The translations under genes were made by a program, and so were the position numbers. 64,000 nt of DNA from Tribonema minus. Lineage: Eukaryota > Sar > Xanthophyceae > Tribonematales > Tribonemataceae. The notes under the pieces are model-generated. The model had not been told where the DNA came from. It was given only the letters and a program-made list of their open reading frames with translations, and did no database searches. The DNA lies in assembly GCA_017506865.1 (NCBI GenBank), contig JAFCMP010000518.1, forward strand, positions 682,001-746,000. Reading direction: 5' to 3'. Each line of letters starts with the position of its first letter. The first letter of the stretch is position 1. Of the stretch, positions 1 through 10,486 are shown in pieces.

Positions 1-1994
1 GGCAGGCCGGATGCTCCTTCGGAGCTTCTGAAGCTAGTACCAGTGAAGGTACTTGTAGCACACCATTCACTACTGTTGTCAGCGCCTGCTTTACGTGTCA
101 AGATGTCGCCATGGTCAATTGTGGCAGTTCTGTCATGCCTTTATCTCAGGTGCTCAGCATGCAACAATTCATGTGTCCCTTGAAGTGTACCAGGGCCTGC
201 CGTTTTCAGGTCTGCCTTGTGGCAGATACAGTGCAGTGCCGCCATAGCTTGTTCTTCATCATCGTGAATGTGGCAATATTGCTATGCTTTTACTGTCATT
301 CAGTCCACCATGTGTGCTGGATGGCCATCCGTTGCCACACAATGGCTTCAGTGTCACCATGCCGTATTCTTCATCAAACAATTATTTATGATATCCACCC
401 ACTCGCAGTGGGCTGTTTTCACTGCAATCTCGGTGTAGACACTTCATCATGGCTCCTCCATCCGTTGCCACATTCAATGTAGGTAGTCACAAGTGTATCC
501 TGTATGCAAATTGAATAGAAAGCCCACGACTGGATGCACTGCAACTGGCTGCGAATCGTGGAGCCAAAAGGGCTGTTTTGCCATCTTGTAGAGGCATTCT
601 GTCGTGAAGCGGCATCTTCGCGTGCATTAGGATGATAGTTGCATGTCTTGGTGGTAGCACGCCTTGGGTGGCAAGGGCTCAATTGGAGAGTTGAGCTCGT
701 ATCTTGCTACAAGTCACCTCAAGGTAGATGGCAGTGCTCAGCTCATGCTGCCGTCATGTGCTTATTGGTTTGTAATCAGAGACACCTGCAATACCTTGCT
801 ATAAGCCTTAGCGCCTTGCTGCTGCTTGCATTCGCCGACCATGAAGGTCCATGTGGGCTGAGTTAGGGCCGCCATCCCCTTTCTCACGGCACTGCAGGAG
901 TTAGCTGGGTCGAGGTAGGAGCTTGGTGAGGTGTCGCCAAAACACAACAACACAGTAGCTACACACACACATCAGGAGACTGGCGCACCCCAGTTCCCAC
1001 AATTCCAGTCAAGACCTGATGCCTCTGATAGGCTACTGAGCGGAGAGCTGTAGTAGTAGCTAGTGAGTGTGTGCTGGGTTGGTGCCACATTGTCTGAAGT
1101 GTCCAATTTGGGCACCGCTGCTTGAGGTGTGAACTTGTTTGTGTCCCACTGAGATTGTACCATGGGGTACTGATGATGAAACGAGCCATAAGAACAGGTG
1201 CAACCACTGGTTGTTGTCAGGAGGCATCTGGCAGTGTCATTTGAGGTAACTGCAACAGCTTCCAGTACTCTTGAATCAGTCATCTTAGAGCTGGAGCAGA
1301 GCTGAGGATATCCAACCCTACACAACACATACCTACAGCCTCCAGGGGCATAAACAGGTAGCTATGCTACTTGTGTTGCTGACCATCATTCATCTTCTGT
1401 ACTTCTGCTGTTATTTCACTTTGCCCACCTGCCTTTCGTTGCTGAATCACTTGTGCTAACTCTGACTGACTGTATGGCAAGCACCCATCAGTTGTGATCA
1501 TGGAGCCCAGGCACACGTATACGCAATGGCATCGAGGATAAGACCTCGGCATTGCTGCAAAAGTTGCTGATGTGCCAGTTTGACGGAGGCTAGCGCTAGC
1601 TAGCAGTGCATCACATTAGGTGCCGATGCTGAGTTAATGACTGCCTCTGGCGCTTGCCTTGTGGGTCATGTTCACTTGCGCTTGAGGGCGGGAATCTTCA
1701 CTTTTGCTTTGAGGGCGGGAACCATTCAAACCATGTAGCAACCGTGTAACGGACGATCGAGCAACATATTGGGCGTTTGCGCTGATGAGCACTGACCCAG
1801 CAAGGACTAAGAGTGTACATACCCATACTGTTCACGATCCTTCTATGCTTTGATGATCAGCAGGAAAGTACTTGTAAACACTCGACACCAGCGATGACGG
1901 CACCAGCGGCCAGCATACACAGTAGTGGCAGGGCAAGAGCAAACAGAGTCAACAGCAAAAGATATCGTCGCCGCGGCCAGATGCAAATTTCAAG

Positions 1995-2414
1995 GCCTCG
2001 CTCCGCCCGAACGCAACCCTGAGAGCTCAAATGCAACCGAGGCACTTGTGCTATAGTGAGGTCTGTCAAGACGCGCAAACTATTGAAGTTGGGCAGTAAT
2101 AGGTGGTTGGCTTAACTTGGACGCACCTGCCAGCTTCTTGCTTGTTGCAGTTGAGGTTGACTGAGCCGTGATGTTGCACTTTCAGCAGTGACATTGGAGT
2201 TGAACTTAGCCTGAAGTTCCAAAGTTTAACCATCACCATTGGAGTATGACATCACAGCAGGATCATTATCAACTTCAACACAAGCGATAAGCCAGCAGGT
2301 GCCATTGACATGGGGCTACAACGTGATATTACCCAACTTCAAGAAAACTTGTGCCTGCCACAATGGTCTCAGTTGCATGTTGGCTTGCAGGTTTGCGTTG
2401 GGGCAGAGCGAGGC
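1995..2414. repeat. Inverted repeat pair, about 50-60 bp arms
   Basis: The sequence GGCCTCGCTCCGCCCGAACG near 1995 returns in reverse complement near 2400 with a few mismatches. The similarity continues outward for about 50 bp. The arms enclose roughly 300 bp without a visible coding region. It could be a small foldback element or the edges of two opposed copies of one repeat. Confidence 0.4.
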
Positions 2415-2687
2415 CTGAACGCAGGGTGCTTACCATATGTGAGCGAACGCGCGACGGCACACACACTGCCTCCATTGAGCTCTGACCAGGTCGCAAGCAG
2501 CACAAGGGCAACGCTGCTGTGTCGCTTCAGTGAGAGACAAGGCACATATATGTATACCCAGATAGTATTACCCCTTCTGGCGCGCTGAGTTGATAATTTG
2601 TCTGCAAACATCATGTCATTGAGGGGACGCCTGTTGCCGCATAGCTCAGCTACGTCGAGCCTTGTGGGCATCACGCGCGGGAATGGA

Positions 2688-2777
2688 GGCAACTCACTGC
2701 GGCAATAAAAAGACATGACACTGCGGCACCATGAAGGCAACTCACTGCGGCAAGAAAAAGACATGACACTCGGCACC
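2688..2777. repeat. Tandem duplication, two ~45-bp units
   Basis: Two adjacent copies share the core GGCAACTCACTGCGGCAA followed by an A-rich stretch and AGACATGACACT. They differ by a few bases. Confidence 0.75.
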
Positions 2778-3339
2778 AGTCTTGGAAAGGGTATATAGCA
2801 CCAAAAGCAAGCATGCTCATGGATCAGGTCACTGGACTGGATGGGTCTGCCTGCCTACCGAAGAATTACTGCTCCGCCTGGCATTGACAGCCGCTTAACC
2901 CCGACATTAAAGTGTATTCAATGCAAGAAATATCCCTTGCCCAAAGGTGAAGCTGCCCCAGGAATGGACCGCAACGGAGGCTATGTGAACTCTGACAATG
3001 GGATGGGATGAATCGCTGTACTTCAAAGCACTGCCAGCTGGAAAGGAATGGGGAACGCTTCTACCAGCTTGGCGTCATGGAAGCCTCAGCCGGCAAAGCG
3101 CAGCAGCGGCTCTACAACCAGCCGTAGCTGTCCCGGCCCAACCCGCTCTCTTTCAAGCTGAAGGCGGCACATCTCGCAGAAAGGAAGGGGGGGGGGGGGG
3201 CGGGCAGCATGAGGCTGTATGATGTCCGGACAGTAGTGTCACAGCTGGACACGCGCAATACCAGCGAGCTGCTTTGCTTGCCCAACTCTACCGCACGCAA
3301 AGCTCAGCTCAAGAATCCAAGTTGCCTAGCGCTGCGACC

Positions 3340-6300
3340 CTAGGCAACTGGCGCCATGGTCGGTGCGACCGTGGCGCTGGGGGCGCTGGACGGCGCGGCG
3401 GAGGGCGCAGCAGAGGGCGCAGCAGAGGGGCTCAGCGTCATGGCAATTTTGGCGGGACACTTATCGGTGGGGTCATGGGCAGAGGCCGTGTAGACGCACT
3501 GCAGCAGCGTGCGCAGCGGCGTGCCGAGCGTCAGGGCGTCGCAGCCATCCGGGAGGGCCTGTGAGGGGGCAGTGGTGGCGCGGTTGAGTGTCAGAGCCTC
3601 TTTCGCATGCAGCGCGCTCAGCTGCTGCTGTGGACAAGATTTCAAATTTCGGGCCAATGTGAATATGCAAATGCGCAGTGACTGCAGCAGCAAGCGCAGC
3701 AGCGCGCAGGGCGTCAGGGCGCCGCAGTGGTCCGGGAGGGCATGTCAGCGGGCAACGATGATGGGGGTTGTGATGAGAGGTCACAATGCTCGCTGCATGA
3801 TGCTGCGGGGCTAGTATTGTCGACATCGTCGAGCAGAGCGTTGGTGCCCGCAATTTCAATAGTGGCAGGACGTGCGGCTGTCCGGCAGTGCCTGCCCCTG
3901 GGCGCGCATATGATATCTGTATAGAAAAACTGTGAGAGGTCCTATGGCGTGCACCTCGCCACTGCGCATGCCAGTGGTACAGACAGTGTCAGCACTAGGA
4001 TGGGGCGGCTTGCACACGCACTGCAGCAGTGCCCAACAGAAACTCTACGAATCTTGAGTCTGTGCCATCGACAGACTGAGCCAGTCTTGCAGATGGCGCG
4101 CCGCTACTGATGCTGCGGGCTACAAGAGTCGCATCTGGTTGAAATAGTGGTGCCCAACCCAAATCTTACAAAGATCACATTCATCCACCAGCACCTGCCA
4201 AAGATTTAGAGGGCGGCCACGGCTTGTGGCCGTGTGCTTCTGTATGTGCAGAGAGCAAACTTGCTGCAGTAAGCGCAAGGCTTTGGGCATTCCATACATG
4301 ACATGGTGGCACTCTACCTACTGCTAGTGCTGCTGCCGCTGCTGCTGCTGCTGCGCTGCTGCTGCTGCTGTGCTGCTGCTGCGCTACCATTCCTGCTGCT
4401 GCTGCTGCTGCTGCGCGAGCGCTGCTGCCTGCTGCTGAGCACACAAATATCTTGATTTGAACATGACACAAGCGCACATCTTGCTTGCATCGCTCAGTCC
4501 GGCGCTGCCGTCCGGGAACGCGTGACATGCGCAATCACGAGGCCAGCCAAAATGAACTTCCAGTTGGTGGTACGGGCGCATTCAATTTGTTGGGGAATGG
4601 TATGTACTGACATACAAGTACCTGAGCGAGAATTAATGAACAGTACAAAGGCAGACGTAGGTGTACCACCCTTGGCGGCTCTCGCGTCAGGCTGCTGTAC
4701 GCCTCACGCTGCAGCTTGCTCAGCAAACTTGAAGTTGTCCTGCGTGCCGCGTCTTCAAGTTGAAGTTGAGCACAGGCCTAGCGTCTCAGTTAGCGCTGGC
4801 CGGACGCTACGACTAAATGTTTACACATAGGGCACGAGACTAAACGTGATCACAGATGTGTACGACGACAACTGCTATCTTCCATGTTTGAAAATAACTG
4901 CTCAAAACCCATCTGGGGTCTGTTTGCGTCGTCCGCCTCCCCCACACCAAAAGCCCCTTCCCCCTCCCCACTCGCGTCAAAGCCCTGTACGTCATGACTA
5001 GCGCCAGCAACGCCGTCTTACAGGCACCGCCTTGAATGGCTCTCACCTGCTGTTGCGCCTCGCAAAGCTTCAGCGTGCAGCTGCGGTGCTCTGGGTCGTG
5101 CAGTCCACGCCCTTTAACTACCCCTATTAGTACCCCCCTACGTGTACCCCTAACCTAGCCCACTTGGGTCTGGCGACCTCATGAATGACTCACAGATCGC
5201 TTGCCGGATACTACCATGGCCGGCTTGAAGTTGAGTGTCTCTCACCTGCTGGTACGCCTCGAGCTCCAGCGCGCAGCTGCGGTTCTCGGGGTCAAGGAGC
5301 GGAATGAAAACCTTGTAGTCAATGCCCATGAAGCACTTCAAGCACGCGGCGTCCGCAAAGCAGCCTAGCATCGGCGCCATACAGAGGCCATCGCACCACA
5401 GCGGCGCTGCGCACTCGGTGGAGAAGTCGTAGAGAAGGCTGCCCTTTGAGGCGTCGCAGCCCTTTGGAAATGCCTGCAAACGCGTGTGCATCGGAGAGGC
5501 AGAAGCATCGTAATGAGAGGGGGCATCAGCGGCACTCCCGCAGTACTTCAAGTAGGTGAAATTGCAGAGCAGGCTGCCGTTGCAGCCCTCTGAGATGTCT
5601 GCGAACGCATGCGCATTGTAACGGCAAAAACATCGTAATGGGAGGAGGCACGACACCACAGCGGCACTGTAACTGTACAGTGATGTCGTAGCGCAACCCT
5701 CAGCCCATGTCTGCCAACTTATGTGCATGGTGAATTTTTAAGCCGAGTGAGGAAGCACCGACAAGCGTGTGGAATGAGAAGCAGCAGGTGAAGTCCCGCA
5801 TTGGCTGAGGGCAATTGGCGCAACACAGGTCCTTGTACCTTGGAAACAGTATGCACACTTGCGCGGGCCTAATCCTAACCCTAACCTCAACCCTAATCCT
5901 AGCCCTACGCACACGCAGACGGCTGGCCGATGCCATCCTCAGCGAAGTCCAGCCTGCGTGCTTGCAGCGGCGTGGCGAGCTGGTGGTGTGACTCAAGCTG
6001 TCAGTGAGTAGCGGTGGCCGTCGATGCCTTACGTATACTCTCCCCACACCATCAAGAGCGCATGCTCATGACGATTTTGAAATGATTTCACCACCCATCG
6101 TGCTGGGCTGCTACGCAACGACGCTCGGCGCTTCGAAATCGCATGCGTCCTTATCAGACTCCTCATGACACCTATTGTAGCCTCAAAAGCGCGCGTTTAG
6201 CAAACTTACGGGGCAGGCTGTCTCTGACGATCACACAGTGCCTCTCACAACGCGCTCGAGACGTCATGTTCATGCCGAAGCGATGGACCACATTAGCACA

Positions 6301-6881
6301 AATCCTCACCCTAATCCTAATCCTAACCCCAACCCTAACCGACGAGATGGACCACAGATGGACCATATTGGCGACCGTGCAGCGCTGCTGCACAAGAATT
6401 ACCACCGCTCTGCACGTCAGTGATTCATCTTGGAACTCGGTCAGGATGTGATAGCCAATGTTCGACAGGCACGTTTCGCGAGCCGCCGCATGCTTGAAGA
6501 TAAGCCGCTCTCTCCATACTGTCACAGCCTCGACAATGCATGTCTGTGGAGCTTTTTGATTGAATCTGGAGCGACTTCAGGTTAGACAGTGTCACGCACC
6601 GTGCCAGGCTGGTACGCGTCGATGACCGTTGCGGTGCACATGGGCGACTTGGCGTTGAACATGGGCAGCGCGGCAAAGTTGATGTTCATGAGGCACGTCT
6701 CGCACGCCGCGTCCTTGAAGCACGCGTTCTGCGTCGCCTCGCAGCCGCCCGCAGCGAGGGCGCGCCGCTCAGCAGGCTGCTGCTGCGAGGCCCGCAGGTG
6801 AAGGGCCGCGACGCAGGGCAAGCAGGAGAGGAGCGCGGCGCCGGTCGCCGCGGCAGCAGCAGCAGCGGCAGAAGCGCGCAT
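3340..6881 (-). CDS. Secreted cysteine-rich repeat protein, three exons
   Basis: Exons read 6881-6600, 5473-5246 and 3558-3340, all joined in phase 0 with GT-AG borders, giving about 242 aa. The protein starts MRASAAAA, followed by a hydrophobic stretch ending near LPCVAAL, a likely signal peptide. Two repeats follow, each with the pattern CFxDAAC-x2-C and ending in AYQ (VIDAYQPGT, ELEAYQQ). The next exon opens each time with (F/L)P(K/D)GCDA, which supports the joins. The tail is a run of Ser-Ala-Pro triplets before a TAG stop, as in wall-anchored or glycosylated proteins. I do not recognise the family. Function is unknown; a secreted or surface protein with disulphide-linked repeats is inferred. 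Introns contain decayed copies of the exons and two TTAGGG-like tracts. A small further exon in the 1.7-kb second intron cannot be excluded. Confidence 0.65.
3683..3742 (-). pseudogene. Decayed copy of the last exon of the Cys-rich gene
   Basis: On the minus strand this stretch repeats the start of the real last exon (CCCTCCCGGA, then a GACGCCCTGACGC block, then CTGCTGCAG) with many differences and without the AG acceptor. It lies just upstream of the true exon in the sense of transcription. Confidence 0.55.
4320..4440. repeat. CTG/CAG trinucleotide repeat
   Basis: Several interrupted runs of CTG (CAG on the minus strand) lie inside the second intron of the Cys-rich gene. The poly-Gln, poly-Ala and poly-Ser frames it creates are not taken as genes. 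Confidence 0.85.
5047..5102 (-). pseudogene. Relic of the 3' part of exon 2, with donor site
   Basis: The minus strand reads DPEHRSCTLKL and then AQQQ followed by GTGAGA, matching DPENRSCALEL, AYQQ and the donor of the real exon 2 at 5246. The rest of the exon is missing, so this is an orphan copy of an exon end downstream of the real one. Confidence 0.65.
5530..5745 (-). pseudogene. Two decayed tandem copies of intron end plus exon 2 start
   Basis: Upstream of exon 2 (5473) the intron-exon border occurs twice more with a period of roughly 120 bp. One copy gives EGCNGSLLCNF, the other EGCATTSLYSY, against KGCDASKGSLLYDF in the true exon. Each is preceded by a similar tract ending in a CAG-like acceptor (CAGACATC, CAGACATGG). 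The copies lose similarity after 40-60 bp. Confidence 0.65.
5868..5906 (-). repeat. Degenerate TTAGGG tract in intron 1
   Basis: The plus strand reads CCTAATCCTAACCCTAACC and similar units. On the sense (minus) strand of the host gene this is (TTAGGG)n-like. Confidence 0.85.
6301..6340 (-). repeat. Degenerate TTAGGG tract in intron 1
   Basis: The plus strand reads repeated CCTAA/CCCTAA units. The G-rich strand is the sense strand of the surrounding gene. Confidence 0.85.
6420..6530 (-). pseudogene. Decayed copy of exon 1 of the Cys-rich gene
   Basis: The minus strand encodes IFKHAAARETCLSNI, which lines up with CFKDAACETCLMNI of exon 1 at 6600-6881, and loses similarity further on. It lies downstream of the real exon 1 in the intron. 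Confidence 0.55.
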
Positions 6882-8040
6882 TGCTGAGTGCGCGCGTCTC
6901 GGCTGCAGACAGCAGAGAGAGGGTTGCAGGACGCAGAGGTTGAATCTCACTGGTAGTTGGGATCCCCAGCGAGCTAGATGGTGTCAGATGCGAGTGAACA
7001 GCGGCGAGTCGCCAGAGGGCAAGCCGCACAGAAGTGCAGCAGTTGCCGCCGTAGCAGCTGCAGCGGCGCAAGTTTGTTGAGCGCATAGACGGCAGAGCTG
7101 TGAGTTCAAATAGGCTGTACTTTGATTGTAACGCGCCAAGGATCGCAACTCTATATACTTCGAAGTATGCGATTTGTGATGTACCAGTTAAGAACTTGAA
7201 AAACAGCGATATTGTTTTTGCCGGAGGCAAGCCAGAATCTTCCGTCGACCTCACGACAAGTGCAATTCCGACCGCCACTACGTGCAGTCATGCCGCTGGC
7301 CGTAGTGAAAGCTGTGCCAGGCGCGGCGCAACTTTCAGCAACCTGTGCGGCACTCAACAGCAGTCTCTGCTGGAGGTCACTTTCGCCCTTCGTGAGTGTA
7401 GCGCTCATTGATGACGGTGCTTTGATGGTGGAGCGCCGTAAAATCTGCCTCCAATTGACATATCAGGAGCAGAAAAGCATCGAAGCAACGCAGAGGGTAA
7501 CCACTGGTGCTGTAGCGGTAGCAAATCTGCATCGGCCTATATCTTAGAATATCAGGCGTGATATTGGTGCTGCGTATATGGCTTACCTGGCGAACCTGAT
7601 GCGGTGGAGTGAGGCGCCTTTTGGCGGCAAGCGGTCGCTGGTTGCAGCTGTATCGTATCAACAATGGTGGTCGTGTGTCGGTGTTTGTGTGTTTGTGTCT
7701 GAGAAAATTCCAGAAAATGTCAGTCGGCGGGACGCTGTCCACGCGACGTCAGCGGCGGCAACGGCAGCGCCGGAAGCGGCGGCTCCGACGGCGGCAGCAG
7801 CGGCGGCTGCAGCGGCTAGTGCACTCGTGCGTCACGACATATGCCATCTAGTGCACTCGCGCGCCGCGGCTCCGGCGGCGGCAGCAGCGGCGGCGGGAGG
7901 CGAGCACTGACCCTTCCCAGCCCCCGCGGATGCTGCCCATGTCGCGCTGTTTGCAGCAGCTGGTCCACTCGCGCGCCGTGGCCATGGACGCGCTGCTGCC
8001 GCCATCGGCACAGGCCATGCATGGGCAACAGGCACGCGCA

Positions 8041-8078
<38 letters not shown>

Positions 8079-8756
8079 AGCGCCGGAAACACACACAATG
8101 AAAATCGAAAAACACACAACGAAAAACACACAATGGAGCACGCCATTTGCCAGGAACACCCAAACACTAATGCTGAAGCAAACTGCCTAAGGCAAGTGAC
8201 CAGCTGCAGTGCTGCTGCTACTGGCCTTGCTGATAGTGCTCTCAAGATTGTGCCCCATGAAGCCACATGTGCCTGAACCAATGTCAAAACACTGCTTTCA
8301 ACCACGTCATTGCTGTTCAATGCTGTATCGCTCACCAAACGCACTCAGGTACTACTAAGCCTGTGTGTGGTGGTTGCTGCTGTGCTGCCGTATTTGCCGC
8401 TGCAAGATCGTCTTTCGGGCTGGTGCTGGAAACTAAGGCAGGTCGCAATCGTACACGCACATTCATCCACAAATATGCGATGTTCCACGCTGAAGCTGTT
8501 CGTATTATGAAGCTCACTGCCGCTTGCGTGACGCGCTTCCTTGAGAGTGTGATGCCTGAACTGTTCCTGGTGTGCGATGCTCCATATTGTGCAGCGTGCG
8601 GTCCGCAGGAAAAGGCCTCAGCTCCTAGCTTCGTAGCACACGTTGCGGGCTCGCATGCCAGCACTGCGATTGCTCAAGCAACAAGTTTGCAAGCAATGCC
8701 TTGCAGCAAGAGTATGGTACTGACTGGTTGCTGGCACTGCACCCAACAACAGGCGG
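6882..8756. other. Upstream region with GGC-rich triplet repeats
   Basis: No gene is recognised. The part from about 7740 to 8090 is rich in GGC/GCG triplets, including a nearly pure (GGC)n run at 8039-8081, which produces poly-Ala, poly-Gly and poly-Arg frames on both strands. The 6.9-7.2 kb part would hold the promoter of the minus-strand Cys-rich gene, but no core motif stands out. Confidence 0.5.
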
Positions 8757-8918
8757 ATGCCGGCGCGCCTTGCAGCGATGGCGCTGATGGCGGCAGCACG
8801 AAGGCTGCCACAAGCACGCGCTCTGTCTACGCTGGCGGTCGTGGGCGGTGGGGCTGCGGGCTACTTTGGAGCCATCGAAGCAGCGGTGACGCAGAGCCTG
8901 TCAGTCATCATCCTTGAG
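8757..8918 (+). CDS. First exon of a HI0933-type FAD-binding protein (fragment)
   Basis: The exon starts at ATG 8757, or in frame at 8778 (MALMAAARR). An Ala/Arg-rich leader like an organelle targeting peptide is followed by LAVVGGGAAGYFGAIEAA and VIILE. This is the Rossmann dinucleotide-binding start (GxGxxG, then an acidic residue at the end of the second strand) of the HI0933/YhiN flavoprotein family. The exon would end at CTTGAG before GCAAGC, a GC-type donor. The next family motif (KVRISGGGRCN) was not found downstream, and a minus-strand gene lies there instead. It is probably a gene fragment; a long first intron is the alternative. Confidence 0.5.
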
Positions 8919-8993
8919 GCAAGCATTGCGTGTGTGCTCATAGCACAGCTGGCAACTTCAGTGTAACAGCATCTCTTTTTGAGACATTAAACC

Positions 8994-9138
8994 GCAGTCG
9001 CAAGCGCTGTGTACACATGGCCTCATCAGTGCACTGCAGCTTGCGGAACCTGTGCTTGCAACTAACATCCTGTCCGCTCGCGCCGCCACACCGCAAACGC
9101 AAGCGCTGCATACATTGAGGCCAGTGTGTGCTGAGCTA
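8994..9138 (-). repeat. Tandem duplication over the end of the 9-kb minus gene
   Basis: The segment 9092-9138 (CGCAAACGCAAGCGCTGCAT) recurs at 8994-9043 (CGCAGTCGCAAGCGCTGTGT) with the following bases also alike. The lower copy is a decayed duplicate of the last exon. Confidence 0.6.
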
Positions 9139-9409
9139 GCGTTGGGCCGAGTAGCGGATTTGCAGCTTTTATCTGCGCCTCCGTGAAGCTCTGCAGGCTC
9201 CGACCAGCGCTCCGCGCGGGGGGGCACTTGAACCCCCCTCCCGCCCCCCCCCCTGCCCCCCCCTCCTCCCCCCCTCCATTTACCTCCAGGGGGTCCGACC
9301 CCTCGAGCTCCTTGACGAGGGCTAGGCGGTCGCGCGCGCCGAGGTCAAAGAGGCGGTGCAGCTCGCGCTGCGCGGCGGGCGGCAGCGGCATGAGCGGCAG
9401 CTTCGCCGC
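9062..9409 (-). CDS. Last two exons of an unidentified gene
   Basis: Exon A (9409-9284, 42 codons) follows a GACGCAG acceptor and ends PLE before GTAAATGG. It encodes PPAAQRELHRLFDLGARDRL followed by VKELEGSD. Exon B (9190-9062, 43 codons with TAG stop) follows CTGCAG and encodes SFTEAQIKAANPLLGP. Both exons are in phase 0. The intron between them holds long C/G runs. I do not recognise the family, and no upstream exon is certain; a stretch near 9655-9745 is possible. Both exons have decayed copies next to them, at 9480-9565 and 8994-9043. Confidence 0.4.
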   Translation of the reverse strand, partial: AAKLPLMPLPPAAQRELHRLFDLGARDRLALVKELEGSDPLEVNGGGEEGGAGGGAGGGFKCPPARSAGRSLQSFTEAQIKAANPLLGPTLAQHTLASMYAALAFAVWRRERTGC

Positions 9410-9479
9410 CTGCGTCGCGGCAGCAAGCAAAAGCGGGGGATGGTACGGATTACCGCAATACTGAGAATTGAAGTTACTG

Positions 9480-9565
9480 TTCAGGATGGATGTGAATGTA
9501 GCGCGTGCGCCGAGGTCGAAGAGGCGGCGCAGCTCGCGCTGCGGCATGCGGTTGCTCAAACTCAA
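9480..9565 (-). pseudogene. Decayed copy of exon A of the 9-kb gene
   Basis: The minus strand reads PQRELRRLFDLGARA, matching AQRELHRLFDLGARD of exon A, and then diverges. It lies upstream of the real exon in the sense of transcription. Confidence 0.6.
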
Positions 9566-10486
9566 CGTCTTGTTGAAGTTGTTTGAAGTTCAAACAGAGA
9601 GAGCGAGAGAGAGTGAGAGTGCCAGCAATTGAGAGGGGGGCTGAGCAGGAGCCATGGAAAGGGGCGTGATAGACATGCTGGAGGCGAGGCTGGACGCCCT
9701 TCTGCAGAAGGATTGGCTGGCGGTTGGCTTCGATGTACAAGGCATCTCTGAAGCAGGTGAAGCCCCTTTCTTGTATACGCTACGACTCACACACATGTAT
9801 TACAATGACATATTTCTCATCACTCGCAGAACGCGCCAGGTGTACAATTACAGCGGTTGGCCTGTGTTTTCAGCAGTGTGCTGCTCTGATTTTGCAGTGC
9901 TTGCTGCTGGTTGGGGCTTCTCGCGTGGTGACCTGCTACCCGTCGCACTGCTGGCTCTGAATGTTGTGATTGCTGGTACATGACAGGCGCCGGCTGCTAC
10001 TGCTGACCAAGCTGAAATGCACTGCGCAGGCATAGAGGCTGTAGCCCGCTACCTACTCACAATGCTGCTGCTCATTCTGCGTGTGCTGCAACACAGTGCC
10101 CTACATAAAACACCACTATGGTAGTGGCCAGCACACACTGTTTTTGAGCAAAAATCACCTATTATTACATTGCACACGCCTATGCGGTAAGATGCACTGA
10201 ATGACAATGATGTTGACCAAAAGCCGTCTATCTCTCGTCACTGGAATGTCGCTTTGCACATGCGCATGTGCCATCGGCGTTCACATGGATCGTGTTCAGG
10301 AAGAAGCCTCAGCGCGCTTGTCATCTGGCGCCAGTGATCTCATGCGTATCTCCGCCTCAACACGTTCTTGCAGCTGCAGTAAACTGCCTGCCACTGCGCA
10401 GTGTCTGCGGCACGAAGTACTGCCCACGTGACCTCCATGTGTCAGTAGCTCAACTATAGCTCACATAACCTGCGCACGCTCCATCG
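9566..10486. other. Intergenic, one possible exon
   Basis: The plus strand of 9653-9754 could encode MERGVIDMLEARLDALLQ and end in a GAAGCAG/GTGAAG donor. The minus strand of the same stretch is also open, so neither is called. Near 9563-9596 lies a cluster of TTGAAGTT units. Nothing else is seen. Confidence 0.35.

Larger units (their letters stand above)
1..3339. other. No gene recognised
   Basis: I see no exon with recognisable protein similarity here. The open frames are short and of low complexity. The stretch holds an inverted repeat (1995-2050 against 2360-2414), a short tandem duplication (2688-2777) and a G run at 3187-3200. It may be intergenic or the far 3' side of the minus-strand gene that ends at 3340. 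Confidence 0.5.

Noticed and set aside
4181-4581. Minus-strand frames with Gln and Ala runs
   Set aside because: Produced by the CAG/CTG repeat inside an intron.
5868-6340. Chromosome end, from TTAGGG-like tracts
   Set aside because: Tracts are short, degenerate, scattered and inside introns; genes continue on both sides.
7578-8200. Poly-Ala, poly-Gly and poly-Arg frames on both strands
   Set aside because: They come from GGC-type triplet repeats; no conserved sequence outside the runs.
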